From Pseudomonas sp. JQ170C (GTDB taxonomy: Bacteria; Pseudomonadota; Gammaproteobacteria; Pseudomonadales; Pseudomonadaceae), in assembly GCF_035581345.1 (NCBI RefSeq), contig NZ_CP141608.1:3936501-4000500 (forward strand): a DNA stretch of 64,000 nt, in the 5' to 3' direction. A program made the translations under genes and the position numbers. Below, piece by piece: positions 25,519 through 36,381 of the stretch. Below the pieces are notes generated by a model. The model saw only the letters and a list, made by a program, of their open reading frames with translations, was not told where the DNA came from and searched no databases. Each line of letters starts with the position of its first letter. Positions within the stretch are counted from its first letter, which is position 1.

Positions 25519-25977
25519 ATGGTCGAAAGTACGGCACTGCACAGCAGCGAATGCCCGGTAGCGAGAACACTGGAGGCCATTGGCGATCGCTGGTCACTGA
25601 TGATCATCCGCGACGCCTTTGACGACGTTCGCCGGTTCAGCGAATTCCAGAAGCGCCTGGGCGTGGCCAAAAACATCCTGGCCTCGCGGCTTAAAGCGTT
25701 GGTTGAGGTCGGTGTCTTCGAGGTTCGCCCCGCGTCGGATGGGAGCGCCTACAAGGAGTACGTTCTCACCCGGAAAGGACGGGAGATTTTTCCGGTCGTG
25801 GTCAGCATGAGGCAGTGGGGCGAACGTTTCCTGTTCGAGCCGGGCGAGACCCACTCCGTGCTGGTGGACAACGCCTCCGGACAGGCGCTGATGCCGATGG
25901 AGGTTCGCTCATCCAGCGGTGAGCTACTCGGGCCTTCTGACTGCCACAAAGTCAGACATACTGCCCACGCCTCGTGA
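25519..25977 (+). CDS. HxlR-family transcriptional regulator
   Basis: 152-aa winged-helix regulator: conserved CPVARTLEAIGDRWSLMIIRD at ~12-32 (family cysteine Cys12), RRFSEFQKRLGVAKNILASRL and a wing ending in Y-LT-KG. ATG 25519 lies downstream of AGG; the longer frame from 25390 overlaps the operator region. It likely represses the divergent MFS gene in response to a reactive or aromatic compound. Its stop overlaps the Nudix start (GTGA). Confidence 0.88.
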   Translation: MVESTALHSSECPVARTLEAIGDRWSLMIIRDAFDDVRRFSEFQKRLGVAKNILASRLKALVEVGVFEVRPASDGSAYKEYVLTRKGREIFPVVVSMRQWGERFLFEPGETHSVLVDNASGQALMPMEVRSSSGELLGPSDCHKVRHTAHAS

Positions 25978-26444
25978 GTCGACAGCCAATCCAGCCTTAC
26001 CAGAACGCCCTTGCGGAACTCGCCATGCACCCGAACAAAGCCTGCGCCGTTGTCCTCTCCCCTGCCCCACACCCCCGCATCCTGCTGTTTCGTCACCCCC
26101 TGGCCGGGGTACAACTGGTCAAGGGCACCATCGAGAAAGATGAAACGCCAGCGCAAGCAGCGCTGCGTGAGTTGCAGGAAGAGTCGGGAATCCGCGCTGC
26201 CCACGTCTCAAGCGACCTGGGTTGCTGGGATGCCGGCCACCTCGATCAAATCTGGTCGTTTCACTTGTGCCAGGCGCACGCACCCCTGCCTGAACAATGG
26301 TCCCACCACACGCTGGACGACAACGGCCATTGCTTTGAATTCTTCTGGGCGTCGCTCGACCGCTTGCCGTATGCCGACTGCCACCCGGTGTTCAGTCGAG
26401 CCCTTGAGTTCGTGACAACCGCACTGAAACACGGGACCCGGTAG
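25974..26444 (+). CDS. Nudix hydrolase
   Basis: 156 aa. The Nudix box G-x5-E-x7-REUxEExGU is exact: GTIEKDETPAQAALRELQEE followed by SGI. These enzymes hydrolyse nucleoside diphosphate-linked compounds. GTG 25974 overlaps the HxlR stop; an internal ATG at 26025 (MHPNKACAVV) is a possible alternative start. The stop TAG (26442-26444) is the first bases of a REP arm. Confidence 0.88.
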   Translation: MSRQPIQPYQNALAELAMHPNKACAVVLSPAPHPRILLFRHPLAGVQLVKGTIEKDETPAQAALRELQEESGIRAAHVSSDLGCWDAGHLDQIWSFHLCQAHAPLPEQWSHHTLDDNGHCFEFFWASLDRLPYADCHPVFSRALEFVTTALKHGTR

Positions 26445-26513
26445 GAGCGGGCTTGCCCCGCGATAACGATCAACCTGACACACCGCATCGCGGGGCAAGC
26501 CCGCTCCTACCGT
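26442..26513. repeat. REP pair between convergent genes, supplying both stop codons
   Basis: Two inverted arms (GTAGGAGCGGGCTTG... and complement) around an ~18-bp linker. The TAG of the left arm ends the Nudix gene; the TAG of the right arm, on the other strand, ends the DUF4287 gene. Confidence 0.9.
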
Positions 26514-26719
26514 GCAGCCGCCAGATAGTGCGCCACCAAGGCATTGGCATGGCCGTGCCCCAGGCCATGCTCAGTCTTGAGCGCGGCCACCAGCTCCATG
26601 TGCTTTTTTGCGCCCATCGTTTCCAACACACTGAGCCAATGACTGATCGGCTGGCCGTACTTTTTCTCGATCGAGGGAAAGTACGAAGCCGGGCCTTTTA
26701 CGTTTGTATCGTCGCTCAT
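26507..26719 (-). CDS. DUF4287-domain small protein
   Basis: 70 aa with KGPASYFPSIEKKYGQPISH and HGLGHGHANALVAHYL, the DUF4287 pattern. ATG 26719 follows AGGGGA by ~8 nt. Function is unknown. The stop TAG lies in the REP pair. Confidence 0.8.
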   Translation of the reverse strand: MSDDTNVKGPASYFPSIEKKYGQPISHWLSVLETMGAKKHMELVAALKTEHGLGHGHANALVAHYLAAAR

Positions 26720-26770
26720 GATGCAATCCCCTTGGCGTGGAGAATCAGCATAGCCCGCGCCCGCACCACT

Positions 26771-26835
26771 GTAGGAGCGGGCTTGCCCCGCGATCGCGAT
26801 CAACCTGACACACCGCCTCGCGGGCCAAGCCCACC
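26771..26835. repeat. REP pair with a decayed right arm
   Basis: The left arm GTAGGAGCGGGCTTGCCCCG is intact. The right arm reads CTCGCGGGCCAAGCCCACC and has diverged. The linker resembles that at 26442-26513. Confidence 0.8.
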
Positions 26836-26845
26836 AAGTCGGTCC

Positions 26846-28510
26846 TCAATGGGCCGATGCGCCGCTGGCGCCTACACCGGTCTGGCCGCGGACATACTGA
26901 TCCTCGAAGGCTTCGCGTTCGGCCCTGGCGCGGGCGCTGTGGTCGAGTTTCGAGAACACGTAGGCCGCCAGGAACGCCAACGGCATGGAGAACAACGCCG
27001 GCTGGGTATACGGGAACAGCGGCTCGCTGAAGTGGAACACATCGACCCACACCAGCTTCGACAGCACCACGAACGCCATCGCACTCAGCAACCCCAGGTA
27101 ACCACCTGCCAGCGCACCCCGGGTCGTCAGCCCACGCCAGAACATCGAAAGAAACAGCACCGGAAAGTTCGCCGACGCGGCAATCCCAAACGCCAGCGCC
27201 ACCATGAAGGCCACGTTGGTGTTCTCGAACACGATGCCCAGGCCGATGGCGACCAACCCCAGGCCCAGGGTCGCGAATTTGGTGACGCGCAGTTCCTGCG
27301 CCTCGCTGGCCGTGCCCTTCTTGATCACCCGCGCATACAAGTCGTGGGCGATGGCCGAGGCACCCGCCAGGGCAAGCCCGGATACCACGGCCAGGATGGT
27401 GGCGAAGGTCACCGCCGAGAGAAAGCCCAGCAGCATGTTGCCGCCCACGGCCTGGGCCAGGTGCATGGCCACCATGTTGCCGCCGCCCAGCAGTTTGCCG
27501 CCGGTCTGGCCACCCTCGAAGTACTGCGGGTCCTGGCTGACGATGACAATCGAGGCCAGGCCCAGCAGGAAGATCACGTTGAAGAAATAGCCGATGAAGC
27601 CGGTGGCATAGAGCACCGACTTGCGCGCCTCCTTGGCGTCGCTGACGGTGAAGAAGCGCATCAGGATATGCGGCAATCCGGCGGTCCCGAACACCAGCCC
27701 GAGGCTCAGCGACAATGCTGTCAGCGGGTCGGCCAGCAGGCTGCCGGGTGCCAGCAGGCGATCACCCAGGCCGTGAATGCTCATCGCGCGGGTGACCAGG
27801 GTGTCGTAGCTGAAGTTGAACTCGTTCATCGCCAGCAGCATCACCAGGGTGCCGCCCACCATCAGCAGGAAGGCCTTGATGATCTGCACCCAGGTGGTCG
27901 CCACCATGCCGCCGAAGGTCACGTAGAGCATCATCAGCGCCCCGACAATCAACAGCGCGATGTGGTAGTCCAGGCCAAACAGCAGCTTGATCAGTTGCCC
28001 CGCCCCGACCATCTGCGCCACCAGGTAGAAACACACCACGGTCAACGAGCCGATCGCGGCCATGGTCCGCACCTTGCCCTGATCGAGGCGGTACGAAGTG
28101 ATGTCGGCGAAGGTGAAGCGTCCCAGGTTGCGCAGCCGTTCGGTCATCAGCAACAGCAGCACGGGCCAGCCGGCGAAGAAGGCGATCAGGTAGATGTAGC
28201 CGTCCATGCCTGAGGTGTAGATCAGCGCGGTGATGCCCAGCAAGGTCGAGGCCGACATGTAGTCGCCCGCCAGCGCCAGGCCGTTCTGGAACCCCGAGAT
28301 GCCGCCCCCGGCGCTGTAGAAATCGGCGGTCGAGCGGGTGCGCCGCGCGGCCCACCAGGTGATGGCCAGGGTGAAGAGCACGAACACCATGAACATGCCG
28401 ATGGCATGCAGGTTCAACGGCTGGCGTGCTGCCGCCTCCATCGCGGGCGACGCCAGCAGCGACGTGGAACAGAGCGCAGCGCCAAGGGCGAGCAAGCAAC
28501 GTGCGTTCAT
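26846..28510 (-). CDS. actP: Cation/acetate symporter ActP
   Basis: 554-aa sodium:solute symporter with an N-terminal signal-like segment and ~13 membrane helices. Family blocks seen: [32 protein letters not shown] and [15 protein letters not shown]. ActP takes up acetate and glycolate. It overlaps yjcH by 4 nt, as in E. coli yjcH-actP. The position next to an acyl-CoA synthetase fits short-chain acid use. Confidence 0.93.
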   Translation of the reverse strand: MNARCLLALGAALCSTSLLASPAMEAAARQPLNLHAIGMFMVFVLFTLAITWWAARRTRSTADFYSAGGGISGFQNGLALAGDYMSASTLLGITALIYTSGMDGYIYLIAFFAGWPVLLLLMTERLRNLGRFTFADITSYRLDQGKVRTMAAIGSLTVVCFYLVAQMVGAGQLIKLLFGLDYHIALLIVGALMMLYVTFGGMVATTWVQIIKAFLLMVGGTLVMLLAMNEFNFSYDTLVTRAMSIHGLGDRLLAPGSLLADPLTALSLSLGLVFGTAGLPHILMRFFTVSDAKEARKSVLYATGFIGYFFNVIFLLGLASIVIVSQDPQYFEGGQTGGKLLGGGNMVAMHLAQAVGGNMLLGFLSAVTFATILAVVSGLALAGASAIAHDLYARVIKKGTASEAQELRVTKFATLGLGLVAIGLGIVFENTNVAFMVALAFGIAASANFPVLFLSMFWRGLTTRGALAGGYLGLLSAMAFVVLSKLVWVDVFHFSEPLFPYTQPALFSMPLAFLAAYVFSKLDHSARARAEREAFEDQYVRGQTGVGASGASAH

Positions 28511-28836
28511 CGGGCCTCCTCCTGCTCGACCTGGGCGATCAGCTCGCGGGTCATGCGGTCGAACTCACCATTGGCGCGGTACACGTAGAAGCCGGACAGC
28601 GCGCAGAAGAACACGAACAGCGATACCCCGGCGACCACGCCGACGGTGAGCGTCGAGCCCTCGGCAAGGCGCTGGCCGATCAGCTCGGGCCAGAACGACA
28701 CCAGCCCCATGTAGGCGTAGAACACCGCCACGATCACCAGCAGAAGGGCCAGCGTGAGCCGGTTGCGTCGAGCCACCAGCTCGATGAATTGGGTGTTGCG
28801 CCGTATGCGTGCATACAAGGGACTGGAACTGGGCAT
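28507..28836 (-). CDS. yjcH: DUF485 membrane protein YjcH
   Basis: 109 aa, two membrane helices ([20 protein letters not shown] and [20 protein letters not shown]), the DUF485 signature. Always encoded with ActP; presumed accessory subunit. Stop overlaps the actP start (ATGA). Confidence 0.9.
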   Translation of the reverse strand: MPSSSPLYARIRRNTQFIELVARRNRLTLALLLVIVAVFYAYMGLVSFWPELIGQRLAEGSTLTVGVVAGVSLFVFFCALSGFYVYRANGEFDRMTRELIAQVEQEEAR

Positions 28837-28893
28837 GTGACCACCTCTGACGAAAGCACTTGTTGTTATTGGAAAAGGCGTGCGACGGGTCGA

Positions 28894-30552
28894 TCAGTGT
28901 TCAAGCTGGCTGGGCACCTCCTGTGGCGCCCTGGCCCATTCACGCAGCACGAACTTCTGGATCTTGCCGGTCGCGGTCTTGGGTAGCTCCACCAGCGAGA
29001 CATGCCGCGGCGCCTTGAAGTGCGCCAGGCGCTGGCGGCACCAGAGGATCAACTCATCAGCGCCGACGCTGGCGCTGGCATCCGCGCGCAAGGTCACGAA
29101 CGCATGGGGCGTTTCCCCCCAGTGCGGGTCGGGTCGAGCCACCACGGCCGCCTCGATCACCGCCGGGTGTTGATAGAGCACTTCCTCGATTTCCAGCGAG
29201 CTGATGTTCTCGCCACCGGAGATGATGATGTCCTTGGAGCGGTCCTTGATCTCCACGTAGCCGTCGGCGTGCAGCACCGCCAGGTCGCCGGTGTGCAGCC
29301 AGCCATCGGCAAAGGCGGCGCGGGTCGCCGAGGGGTTGTTGAGGTAGCCCTTCATCACCGTATTGCCGCGCACCACCAGCTCCCCGAGGGTAACGCCATC
29401 GGCGGGCACCGGCTCGCCACTCTCGACGTCGACTACCGTGGCTTCTTCAAGCATCGGGTGGGCCACGCCCTGGCGCCCCATGAACTGCGCACGGGCCTCC
29501 AGCGGCAGTGCGTCCAAGCCCGGCTGCCACATGCACAGGGTGCTCGGCCCATAGCTTTCGGTCATGCCGTAGGCGTGGGTGATGCTGAACCCTCTTGCCT
29601 CCATGGCAGCGATCACGGCACTGGGCGGCGCGGCGCCCCCGGTGATCACCGCCACCGGCTGACCGGCGCTTCGCTCGAACTGTTGCTGGGCATGGATCAG
29701 CATCGACATCACCACCGGCGCCGCACTCATGTGCGTGACACCGTGCTCGGCGATGGCGGTGTAGATCGAGGTGGTCTGCACTTTGCGCAGGCACACATGG
29801 GTACCGCCGCACAGGGTCACCGCCCAGGTGTGGCTCCAGCCGTTGCAATGGAACATCGGCAGGGTCCACAAGTACACGCTGCGCGGCCCGAGCTGAAAGA
29901 TCAGCGCCCCGGCGCAGGCATTGAGGTAAGCGCCCCGGTGATGCAACAGCACGCCCTTGGGGTCGCCGGTGGTGCCGGAGGTGTAGTTCAGGGCAATCGA
30001 CTGCCATTCGTTTTCCGGCAGCGCAAGCGCCCGCCGGGCGTCGCCCTGGGCCAGGAACGCTTCGTAGTCCAGCTCGCCGATCAGCTCGCCGCCCACAGCC
30101 TGGGCATCGTCGATGTCGATCACCAGAGGCCGGCTTTCCAGCAAGGCCAGGGCCTGGCGCACCGTGGCACTGAACTCGCGGTCACAGATAAGCACCTTGG
30201 CCGCCGAGTGGCGAAGGATGAAGGCAATGCTGTGCGCTTCCAGGCGAATGTTGATGCTCACCAGTACCGCGCCCGCCCCCGGCACACCGTAGTGCGCCTC
30301 AAGCAGCTCCGGCACGTTCGGCGCCAGCACCGCCACGCGGTCGCCGCGCTGGACGCCGACCCGCTCCAGCGCACTGGCCAGGCAGCGGCTGCGCTGGTGC
30401 AACTGCCGGTAGCTGTAGCGACGGCTGCCGTGGATCACCGCGTCGCGGTCCGGGTAAATGTGCGCGGCACGCTTGAGGAACGAGACTGGCGACAGCGGCA
30501 CATAGTTGGCGTCGTTGGGCGCCAGTTCCGCTTCAAACATCGAAGGCATCAT
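28894..30552 (-). CDS. AMP-forming acyl-CoA synthetase
   Basis: 552 aa of the ANL superfamily. ATP-binding motif [29 protein letters not shown] and the catalytic lysine region [11 protein letters not shown] are intact. It activates a fatty or aryl acid to acyl-CoA; DmdB and medium-chain ligases are the nearest types. GGAGAG is ~6 nt upstream of ATG 30552. Last gene of the catabolic operon that begins at 34021. Confidence 0.9.
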   Translation of the reverse strand: MMPSMFEAELAPNDANYVPLSPVSFLKRAAHIYPDRDAVIHGSRRYSYRQLHQRSRCLASALERVGVQRGDRVAVLAPNVPELLEAHYGVPGAGAVLVSINIRLEAHSIAFILRHSAAKVLICDREFSATVRQALALLESRPLVIDIDDAQAVGGELIGELDYEAFLAQGDARRALALPENEWQSIALNYTSGTTGDPKGVLLHHRGAYLNACAGALIFQLGPRSVYLWTLPMFHCNGWSHTWAVTLCGGTHVCLRKVQTTSIYTAIAEHGVTHMSAAPVVMSMLIHAQQQFERSAGQPVAVITGGAAPPSAVIAAMEARGFSITHAYGMTESYGPSTLCMWQPGLDALPLEARAQFMGRQGVAHPMLEEATVVDVESGEPVPADGVTLGELVVRGNTVMKGYLNNPSATRAAFADGWLHTGDLAVLHADGYVEIKDRSKDIIISGGENISSLEIEEVLYQHPAVIEAAVVARPDPHWGETPHAFVTLRADASASVGADELILWCRQRLAHFKAPRHVSLVELPKTATGKIQKFVLREWARAPQEVPSQLEH

Positions 30553-30614
30553 GTATTGCTCTCCTGACCGTCATCGGTCTGTTGTTGTGCTTCAGAGGCG
30601 TTGCCGCAGACGGC

Positions 30615-31382
30615 CTACAGGCCGCTGCACAGATGCCCTCCATCGACCACGATCTCGGCGCCGGTCATGGCCTTGCCGGCATCGGAGGCCAGCAGCAACA
30701 GCGCACCGTCGAGGTCCGCCGGCCGGCTGAACGCACGGCTGGGAATCCGCGCCCGCAGCTTCTCCCCCGCTTCACTGCGAAGAAATGCTTCGTTCAGTTC
30801 GGTCATCACATAGCCCGGCGCCAGGGCGTTGACCCGGATGCCATGGCGCGCCAGCTCCAGCGCCATGGCGCGGGTCAGGTGGGCCAGCCCGGCCTTGGCC
30901 GCCACGTAGGGGCTGACCGCGCCGGCCACGCGGCTGGCGAGAATGGAGGTGACGTTGATCACACTGCCGCCACGCTGCGCCTGCACCATCCGCCGCGCGG
31001 TTTCCTGGGCAACGATCCAGGCGCCCTTGAGGTTGGTGTCGAGAATCTGGTCCCAGCCCTCGTCGTCATAGGCCAGCACAGTGCGGCTGTCGCTGACGCC
31101 GGCGTTGTTGACCAGGATGTCCAGCGGGCCGACCTCATCGAGGCAGCGGCAGATGGCGTCGCGGCGGGTGACGTCGAGTGAATGGGCGCTGGCCCGGCCG
31201 CCGGCCGCCTGGATGTCGTACACCAGTTGGCGCAACGGCTCGCTGCGCCGCGCCGCCACCGCCACCTCGGCACCGGCGGCGGCCAGGGTCAGGGCGAAGT
31301 GCCGGCCCAGGCCGCTGGAGGCGCCGGTGACCAGGGCGCGACGGCCTTCCAGGTTGAACAGTTGGGCAATCGCGGGCTGCAT
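30615..31382 (-). CDS. Short-chain dehydrogenase/reductase
   Basis: 255-aa classical SDR: TGASSGLG (nucleotide binding), NNAG, catalytic Ser (INVTSILAS) and YVAAK, ending in VVDGGHLCSGL. Probably acts on a 3-hydroxyacyl or related intermediate. ATG 31382 overlaps the stop of the acyl-CoA dehydrogenase gene by one base plus; the frame further upstream is a shadow of that gene. Confidence 0.9.
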   Translation of the reverse strand: MQPAIAQLFNLEGRRALVTGASSGLGRHFALTLAAAGAEVAVAARRSEPLRQLVYDIQAAGGRASAHSLDVTRRDAICRCLDEVGPLDILVNNAGVSDSRTVLAYDDEGWDQILDTNLKGAWIVAQETARRMVQAQRGGSVINVTSILASRVAGAVSPYVAAKAGLAHLTRAMALELARHGIRVNALAPGYVMTELNEAFLRSEAGEKLRARIPSRAFSRPADLDGALLLLASDAGKAMTGAEIVVDGGHLCSGL

Positions 31383-32554
31383 CAGTGCGCTCCTGTACGG
31401 CGGTCGAGGATCTTTTTCGCCAGGCTCATGCGATGGACTTCGCTCGGGCCGTCGTAGATACGGAACGGGCGGATGTCCCGGAAGATCCGCTCGACCACGG
31501 TGTCGTCGGTCACCCCGCGACCACCGAGCATCTGCACACAGCGGTCGACCACCCGCCACAGCGCTTCGGCGCTGATCACCTTGGCCATGCTCGAATCGAC
31601 ATTGGCGCGCTGGCCCTGGTCGAGCACCCAGGCGCAATGCCAGACCGCCAGGCGAACCACGTGCAGGTCCATCATGTTGTCGGCGAGCATGAAGCCGACC
31701 CCCTGGTGCTCGCCCAGCGGCTTGCCGAACGAATCACGGGTGCGGGCGTAGTCGCAGGCGATGTCGTGGGCCCGACGGGCCGCACCGAGCCAGCGCATGC
31801 AATGGGTCAGCCGCGCTGGCGCCAGGCGTACCTGGGCATAGCGAAAGCCGGCGCCGATCTCACCCAGCACGTCGCTGGCCGGAATGCGCAGGTTGTCGAA
31901 GCGCAACTGGCTATGGCCGCCGGTAAAGCAGCTGTCCAGGGAGTTGAGCTGACGCTCGTGGACGATGCCCTCGCGGTCCATGTCGCTGAGGAACATGGTG
32001 GCGGTGCCGTCTTCCATGCGCGCCATGATGATCACGAACCCGGCACCCTCGGCGCCGGTGATCAGCCACTTGCGGCCATTGATGAGGTAGTCGTCACCGT
32101 CGCGGGTGGCGGTGGTGCGCAGCATCGACGGATCGGAGCCGGAGCCCGGCGCAGGCTCGGTCATGGCAAAGCAGGAACGGATATGGCCCTGCACCAGCGG
32201 ACGCAACCAGCGGTCTTTCTGCGCCTCGGTGGCGACCACGTCCATCAGGTGAATGTTGCCTTCATCCGGCGCATGAATGTTCATCGCCACAGGGCCCAGC
32301 GGCGAGTAACCGGCCTCCTCGAAGACGATGGCCTTGGCGATATGGCTCAGCGCCTGGCCACCCATGTCGCGGCTGGCGTGCGGGGTCAGCAGGCCTGCGT
32401 TGCGGGCGCGTTCGACCAACGCCTGGCGCAGGCTTTCGCTGGGACCATGGGCGGTCTGGCGTGGATCGTTTTCCAGCGGGATCACCTGCTCGGCGATAAA
32501 GGCGCGGGTCTTCTCTTGCAGGGCAAGCAAATCGTCGGAGAGAGAGAAATTCAT
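31382..32554 (-). CDS. Acyl-CoA dehydrogenase (ACAD10/11-like)
   Basis: 390-aa FAD enzyme for alpha,beta-dehydrogenation of acyl-CoA. FAD/substrate signatures CFAMTEPAPGSGSDPS and QMLGGRGV...ERIFRDIRPFRIYDGPSEVH are clear. In animals and many bacteria this subtype pairs with an APH-type phosphotransferase (ACAD10/11) to degrade 4-hydroxy acids; the gene at 32963 is such a partner, which suggests the same pathway here. Confidence 0.9.
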   Translation of the reverse strand: MNFSLSDDLLALQEKTRAFIAEQVIPLENDPRQTAHGPSESLRQALVERARNAGLLTPHASRDMGGQALSHIAKAIVFEEAGYSPLGPVAMNIHAPDEGNIHLMDVVATEAQKDRWLRPLVQGHIRSCFAMTEPAPGSGSDPSMLRTTATRDGDDYLINGRKWLITGAEGAGFVIIMARMEDGTATMFLSDMDREGIVHERQLNSLDSCFTGGHSQLRFDNLRIPASDVLGEIGAGFRYAQVRLAPARLTHCMRWLGAARRAHDIACDYARTRDSFGKPLGEHQGVGFMLADNMMDLHVVRLAVWHCAWVLDQGQRANVDSSMAKVISAEALWRVVDRCVQMLGGRGVTDDTVVERIFRDIRPFRIYDGPSEVHRMSLAKKILDRRTGAH

Positions 32555-32609
32555 GGCTGTCCTTGGGTGCGTGGCACGGTGCGGTATTCAAGAGGGGCGA
32601 CGGGCGCGT

Positions 32610-32966
32610 TCATGGCAGCGCCTTGGGGTTGCTGATTGCCAGCTGTGCGAGGGTGGTCTGGTGCAGCGCCTCAAGCAGGCGGTCGCGTTCATCGCCTGCG
32701 TCGAACCGGCCTTCGCGGATGGCCGCGGCCAGCCCCTTGCGGGCGTCTTCCAGCGACAGCTGGCGGTCGTCCAGCAGCGCCTGCAGCTGCTCGCATTCCA
32801 TGGCCGATGCGCCACTGGCGGCCTGGTACTCGCGGCCAGCGATGGCCATGGCATTGGCGACCATCAGGGTCAGGTAGCGCTTGTCGGCAGGCAGTGCGGG
32901 CAGCAGCTCCTGCAGCAGGGTCTGGCGAGCGATGTGCAGCAGCTCGCGGGCGTCGGGGCGGTTCAT
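32610..32966 (-). CDS. DUF6285-type small protein
   Basis: 118 aa, helical, N-terminus NRPDARELLHIARQTLLQEL. This type occurs almost always beside APH-like phosphotransferase and acyl-CoA dehydrogenase genes, as here. Function unknown. It overlaps the phosphotransferase gene stop by 4 nt. Confidence 0.75.
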   Translation of the reverse strand: MNRPDARELLHIARQTLLQELLPALPADKRYLTLMVANAMAIAGREYQAASGASAMECEQLQALLDDRQLSLEDARKGLAAAIREGRFDAGDERDRLLEALHQTTLAQLAISNPKALP

Positions 32967-34021
32967 TGTGTGGCTCCTGAGGTCAGGCGCAGGATGTCCA
33001 GTTCCAGCTCCGGCAACAGGCGCCCGGTCAGCGCCAGTTCGAGCGACGGCTCTTCGCCCGAGAGGTGGCGTTGGGTTTGTTGCAGGGCGATCACAGCCCA
33101 GCGCAGGGTCGCCATCACTTGCCAGTAATCGAGTTGTTCACGGTCGATGTGCAGCGGGGCGACCTCGCGGTAGCCGCGCAAAAAATCATCCAGTTGGCCG
33201 ATGCCGCCCGCCTCGAGGTCCGGTCGAGCGAAGCGCCAGCAACGGGCGCTGAACCAGCCGATGTCTTCGCGGGGATCGCCCCAGCCGGTGAATTCCCAGT
33301 CCAGTACAGCCTGCAAACCGGCGGCGTCGGCCAGGTAATTGCCGCTGCGGTAATCGCGATGCAGCAGGCAGAGCGTGCTGTCGCTCGGTGCATTGCGTTC
33401 GCACCAGCGCAGGCCCCATTCCAGCACCGGATGGGCACCCCCGTGGCCGTCGAGAAACGCGCGGTACGTGGCGATGCTGGCCAGTGCCGGCGCGGTGTCG
33501 GGCAGCGGCAGAAAGTCCAGCTCGGCGCAGGGCGGGCGCAGCTGATGCAAGCGCGCAAGGTTGGCGCCCAGCTCGGCGGCCAATTGCGCATTGCCTTGGG
33601 CCGCAGATTGGCCACTGAGCAAACGCCCCGCCGCAATACCGGGCATCCACTCCATGAGGAAGAAGGCGCGGCCAATCACCGCCGGGTCCCGGCACAACCA
33701 CAACGGCCGTGGCACTTTCACCCCGGCGCGATGCACCTGGCCGAGCACGGCAAACTCCTGGGCGCGGCTCAGGCTTGCCGGCAGCGCGGAAGCGGCATCG
33801 CTGCGCAGTACCCAGCGCTGCACACCGGCAAAGGGGCCGCCGTCGAGCTGCAGATCGAGCAGCCAGTTTTCCTGGATGGCTCCGCCGGAAAGCTGTTTGC
33901 GTTGCAGGATGACCACCCGCTGCGCCTGGGCCTGCTCGCCAATGAACGCCAGCAGAGGTTGGTCGTTCGCCGCGTCGCTGTGTACGCCAGCGGCCTGGGA
34001 TGCTGCGTTGAGACTGCTCAT
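32963..34021 (-). CDS. APH-fold phosphotransferase (ACAD10/11 kinase type)
   Basis: 352 aa. Kinase motifs: LLHRDYRSGN (catalytic Asp) and LDWEFTGWGDPREDIGW (metal-binding Asp). In the ACAD10/11 pathway this kinase phosphorylates 4-hydroxyacyl-CoA. ATG 34021 starts the conserved protein; the frame extends to 34156 but runs through the candidate sigma-54 promoter. First gene of the operon ending at 28894. Confidence 0.85.
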   Translation of the reverse strand: MSSLNAASQAAGVHSDAANDQPLLAFIGEQAQAQRVVILQRKQLSGGAIQENWLLDLQLDGGPFAGVQRWVLRSDAASALPASLSRAQEFAVLGQVHRAGVKVPRPLWLCRDPAVIGRAFFLMEWMPGIAAGRLLSGQSAAQGNAQLAAELGANLARLHQLRPPCAELDFLPLPDTAPALASIATYRAFLDGHGGAHPVLEWGLRWCERNAPSDSTLCLLHRDYRSGNYLADAAGLQAVLDWEFTGWGDPREDIGWFSARCWRFARPDLEAGGIGQLDDFLRGYREVAPLHIDREQLDYWQVMATLRWAVIALQQTQRHLSGEEPSLELALTGRLLPELELDILRLTSGATQ

Positions 34022-34139
34022 GACTCGATTCGCCCTGCCCTTTGGATTTTTTATCGGGGTTGCCTGTGGCGGGTTAGCTATAGCAACCGCCGGGCCAACA
34101 TCCGCCAGGGCAGCGCTGATCCGCCGCAAAGCCCCGTTC

Positions 34140-34155
34140 TGCCAGGGCTTTGCCA
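34140..34155 (-). promoter_or_regulatory. Candidate sigma-54 promoter of the catabolic operon
   Basis: On the minus strand TGGCAAAGCCCTGGCA has the invariant GG-N10-GC of -24/-12 promoters (consensus TGGCACG-N4-TTGCA) and reads toward the phosphotransferase start ~120 nt away. A divergent sigma-54 activator gene supports it. Confidence 0.5.
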
Positions 34156-34264
34156 CATGGTGCGGTCACCCCGGTGTGGCACGGCAGCGGTTAGACGTTT
34201 CACTCTTGAATCAAATCTGTTCAACTCTGCAAAACAATTTCATCCTTGAACAAAGGAGCCACTC

Positions 34265-36211
<1,947 letters not shown>

Positions 36212-36227
36212 TCCGCCTCCCCCCCGG

Positions 36228-36381
36228 TGGGAGCGGGCTTGCCCCGCGATCAATGGTTCAGACAATACCCATTTTGCTGGCTGTCCCGGCCTCTCGCGGG
36301 GCAAGCCCGCTCCTACCTTGAGGCGGCGGGGTAATCCCTCGCGACCTCACACAACCCCTGTGGGAGCGGGCTTGCCCCGCG
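36228..36381. repeat. REP pair plus single REP between the activator and EAL genes
   Basis: 36228-36321 is an inverted pair with the linker CAATGGTTCAGACAATACCC, the same linker type as the array at 38089-38612. 36359-36381 is a further arm that lies inside the 3' end of the EAL gene. Confidence 0.85.

Noticed and set aside
26453..28213. 586-codon plus-strand frame opposite actP
   Set aside because: Begins in a REP pair and runs antisense to actP; low-complexity His/Gln/Arg composition.
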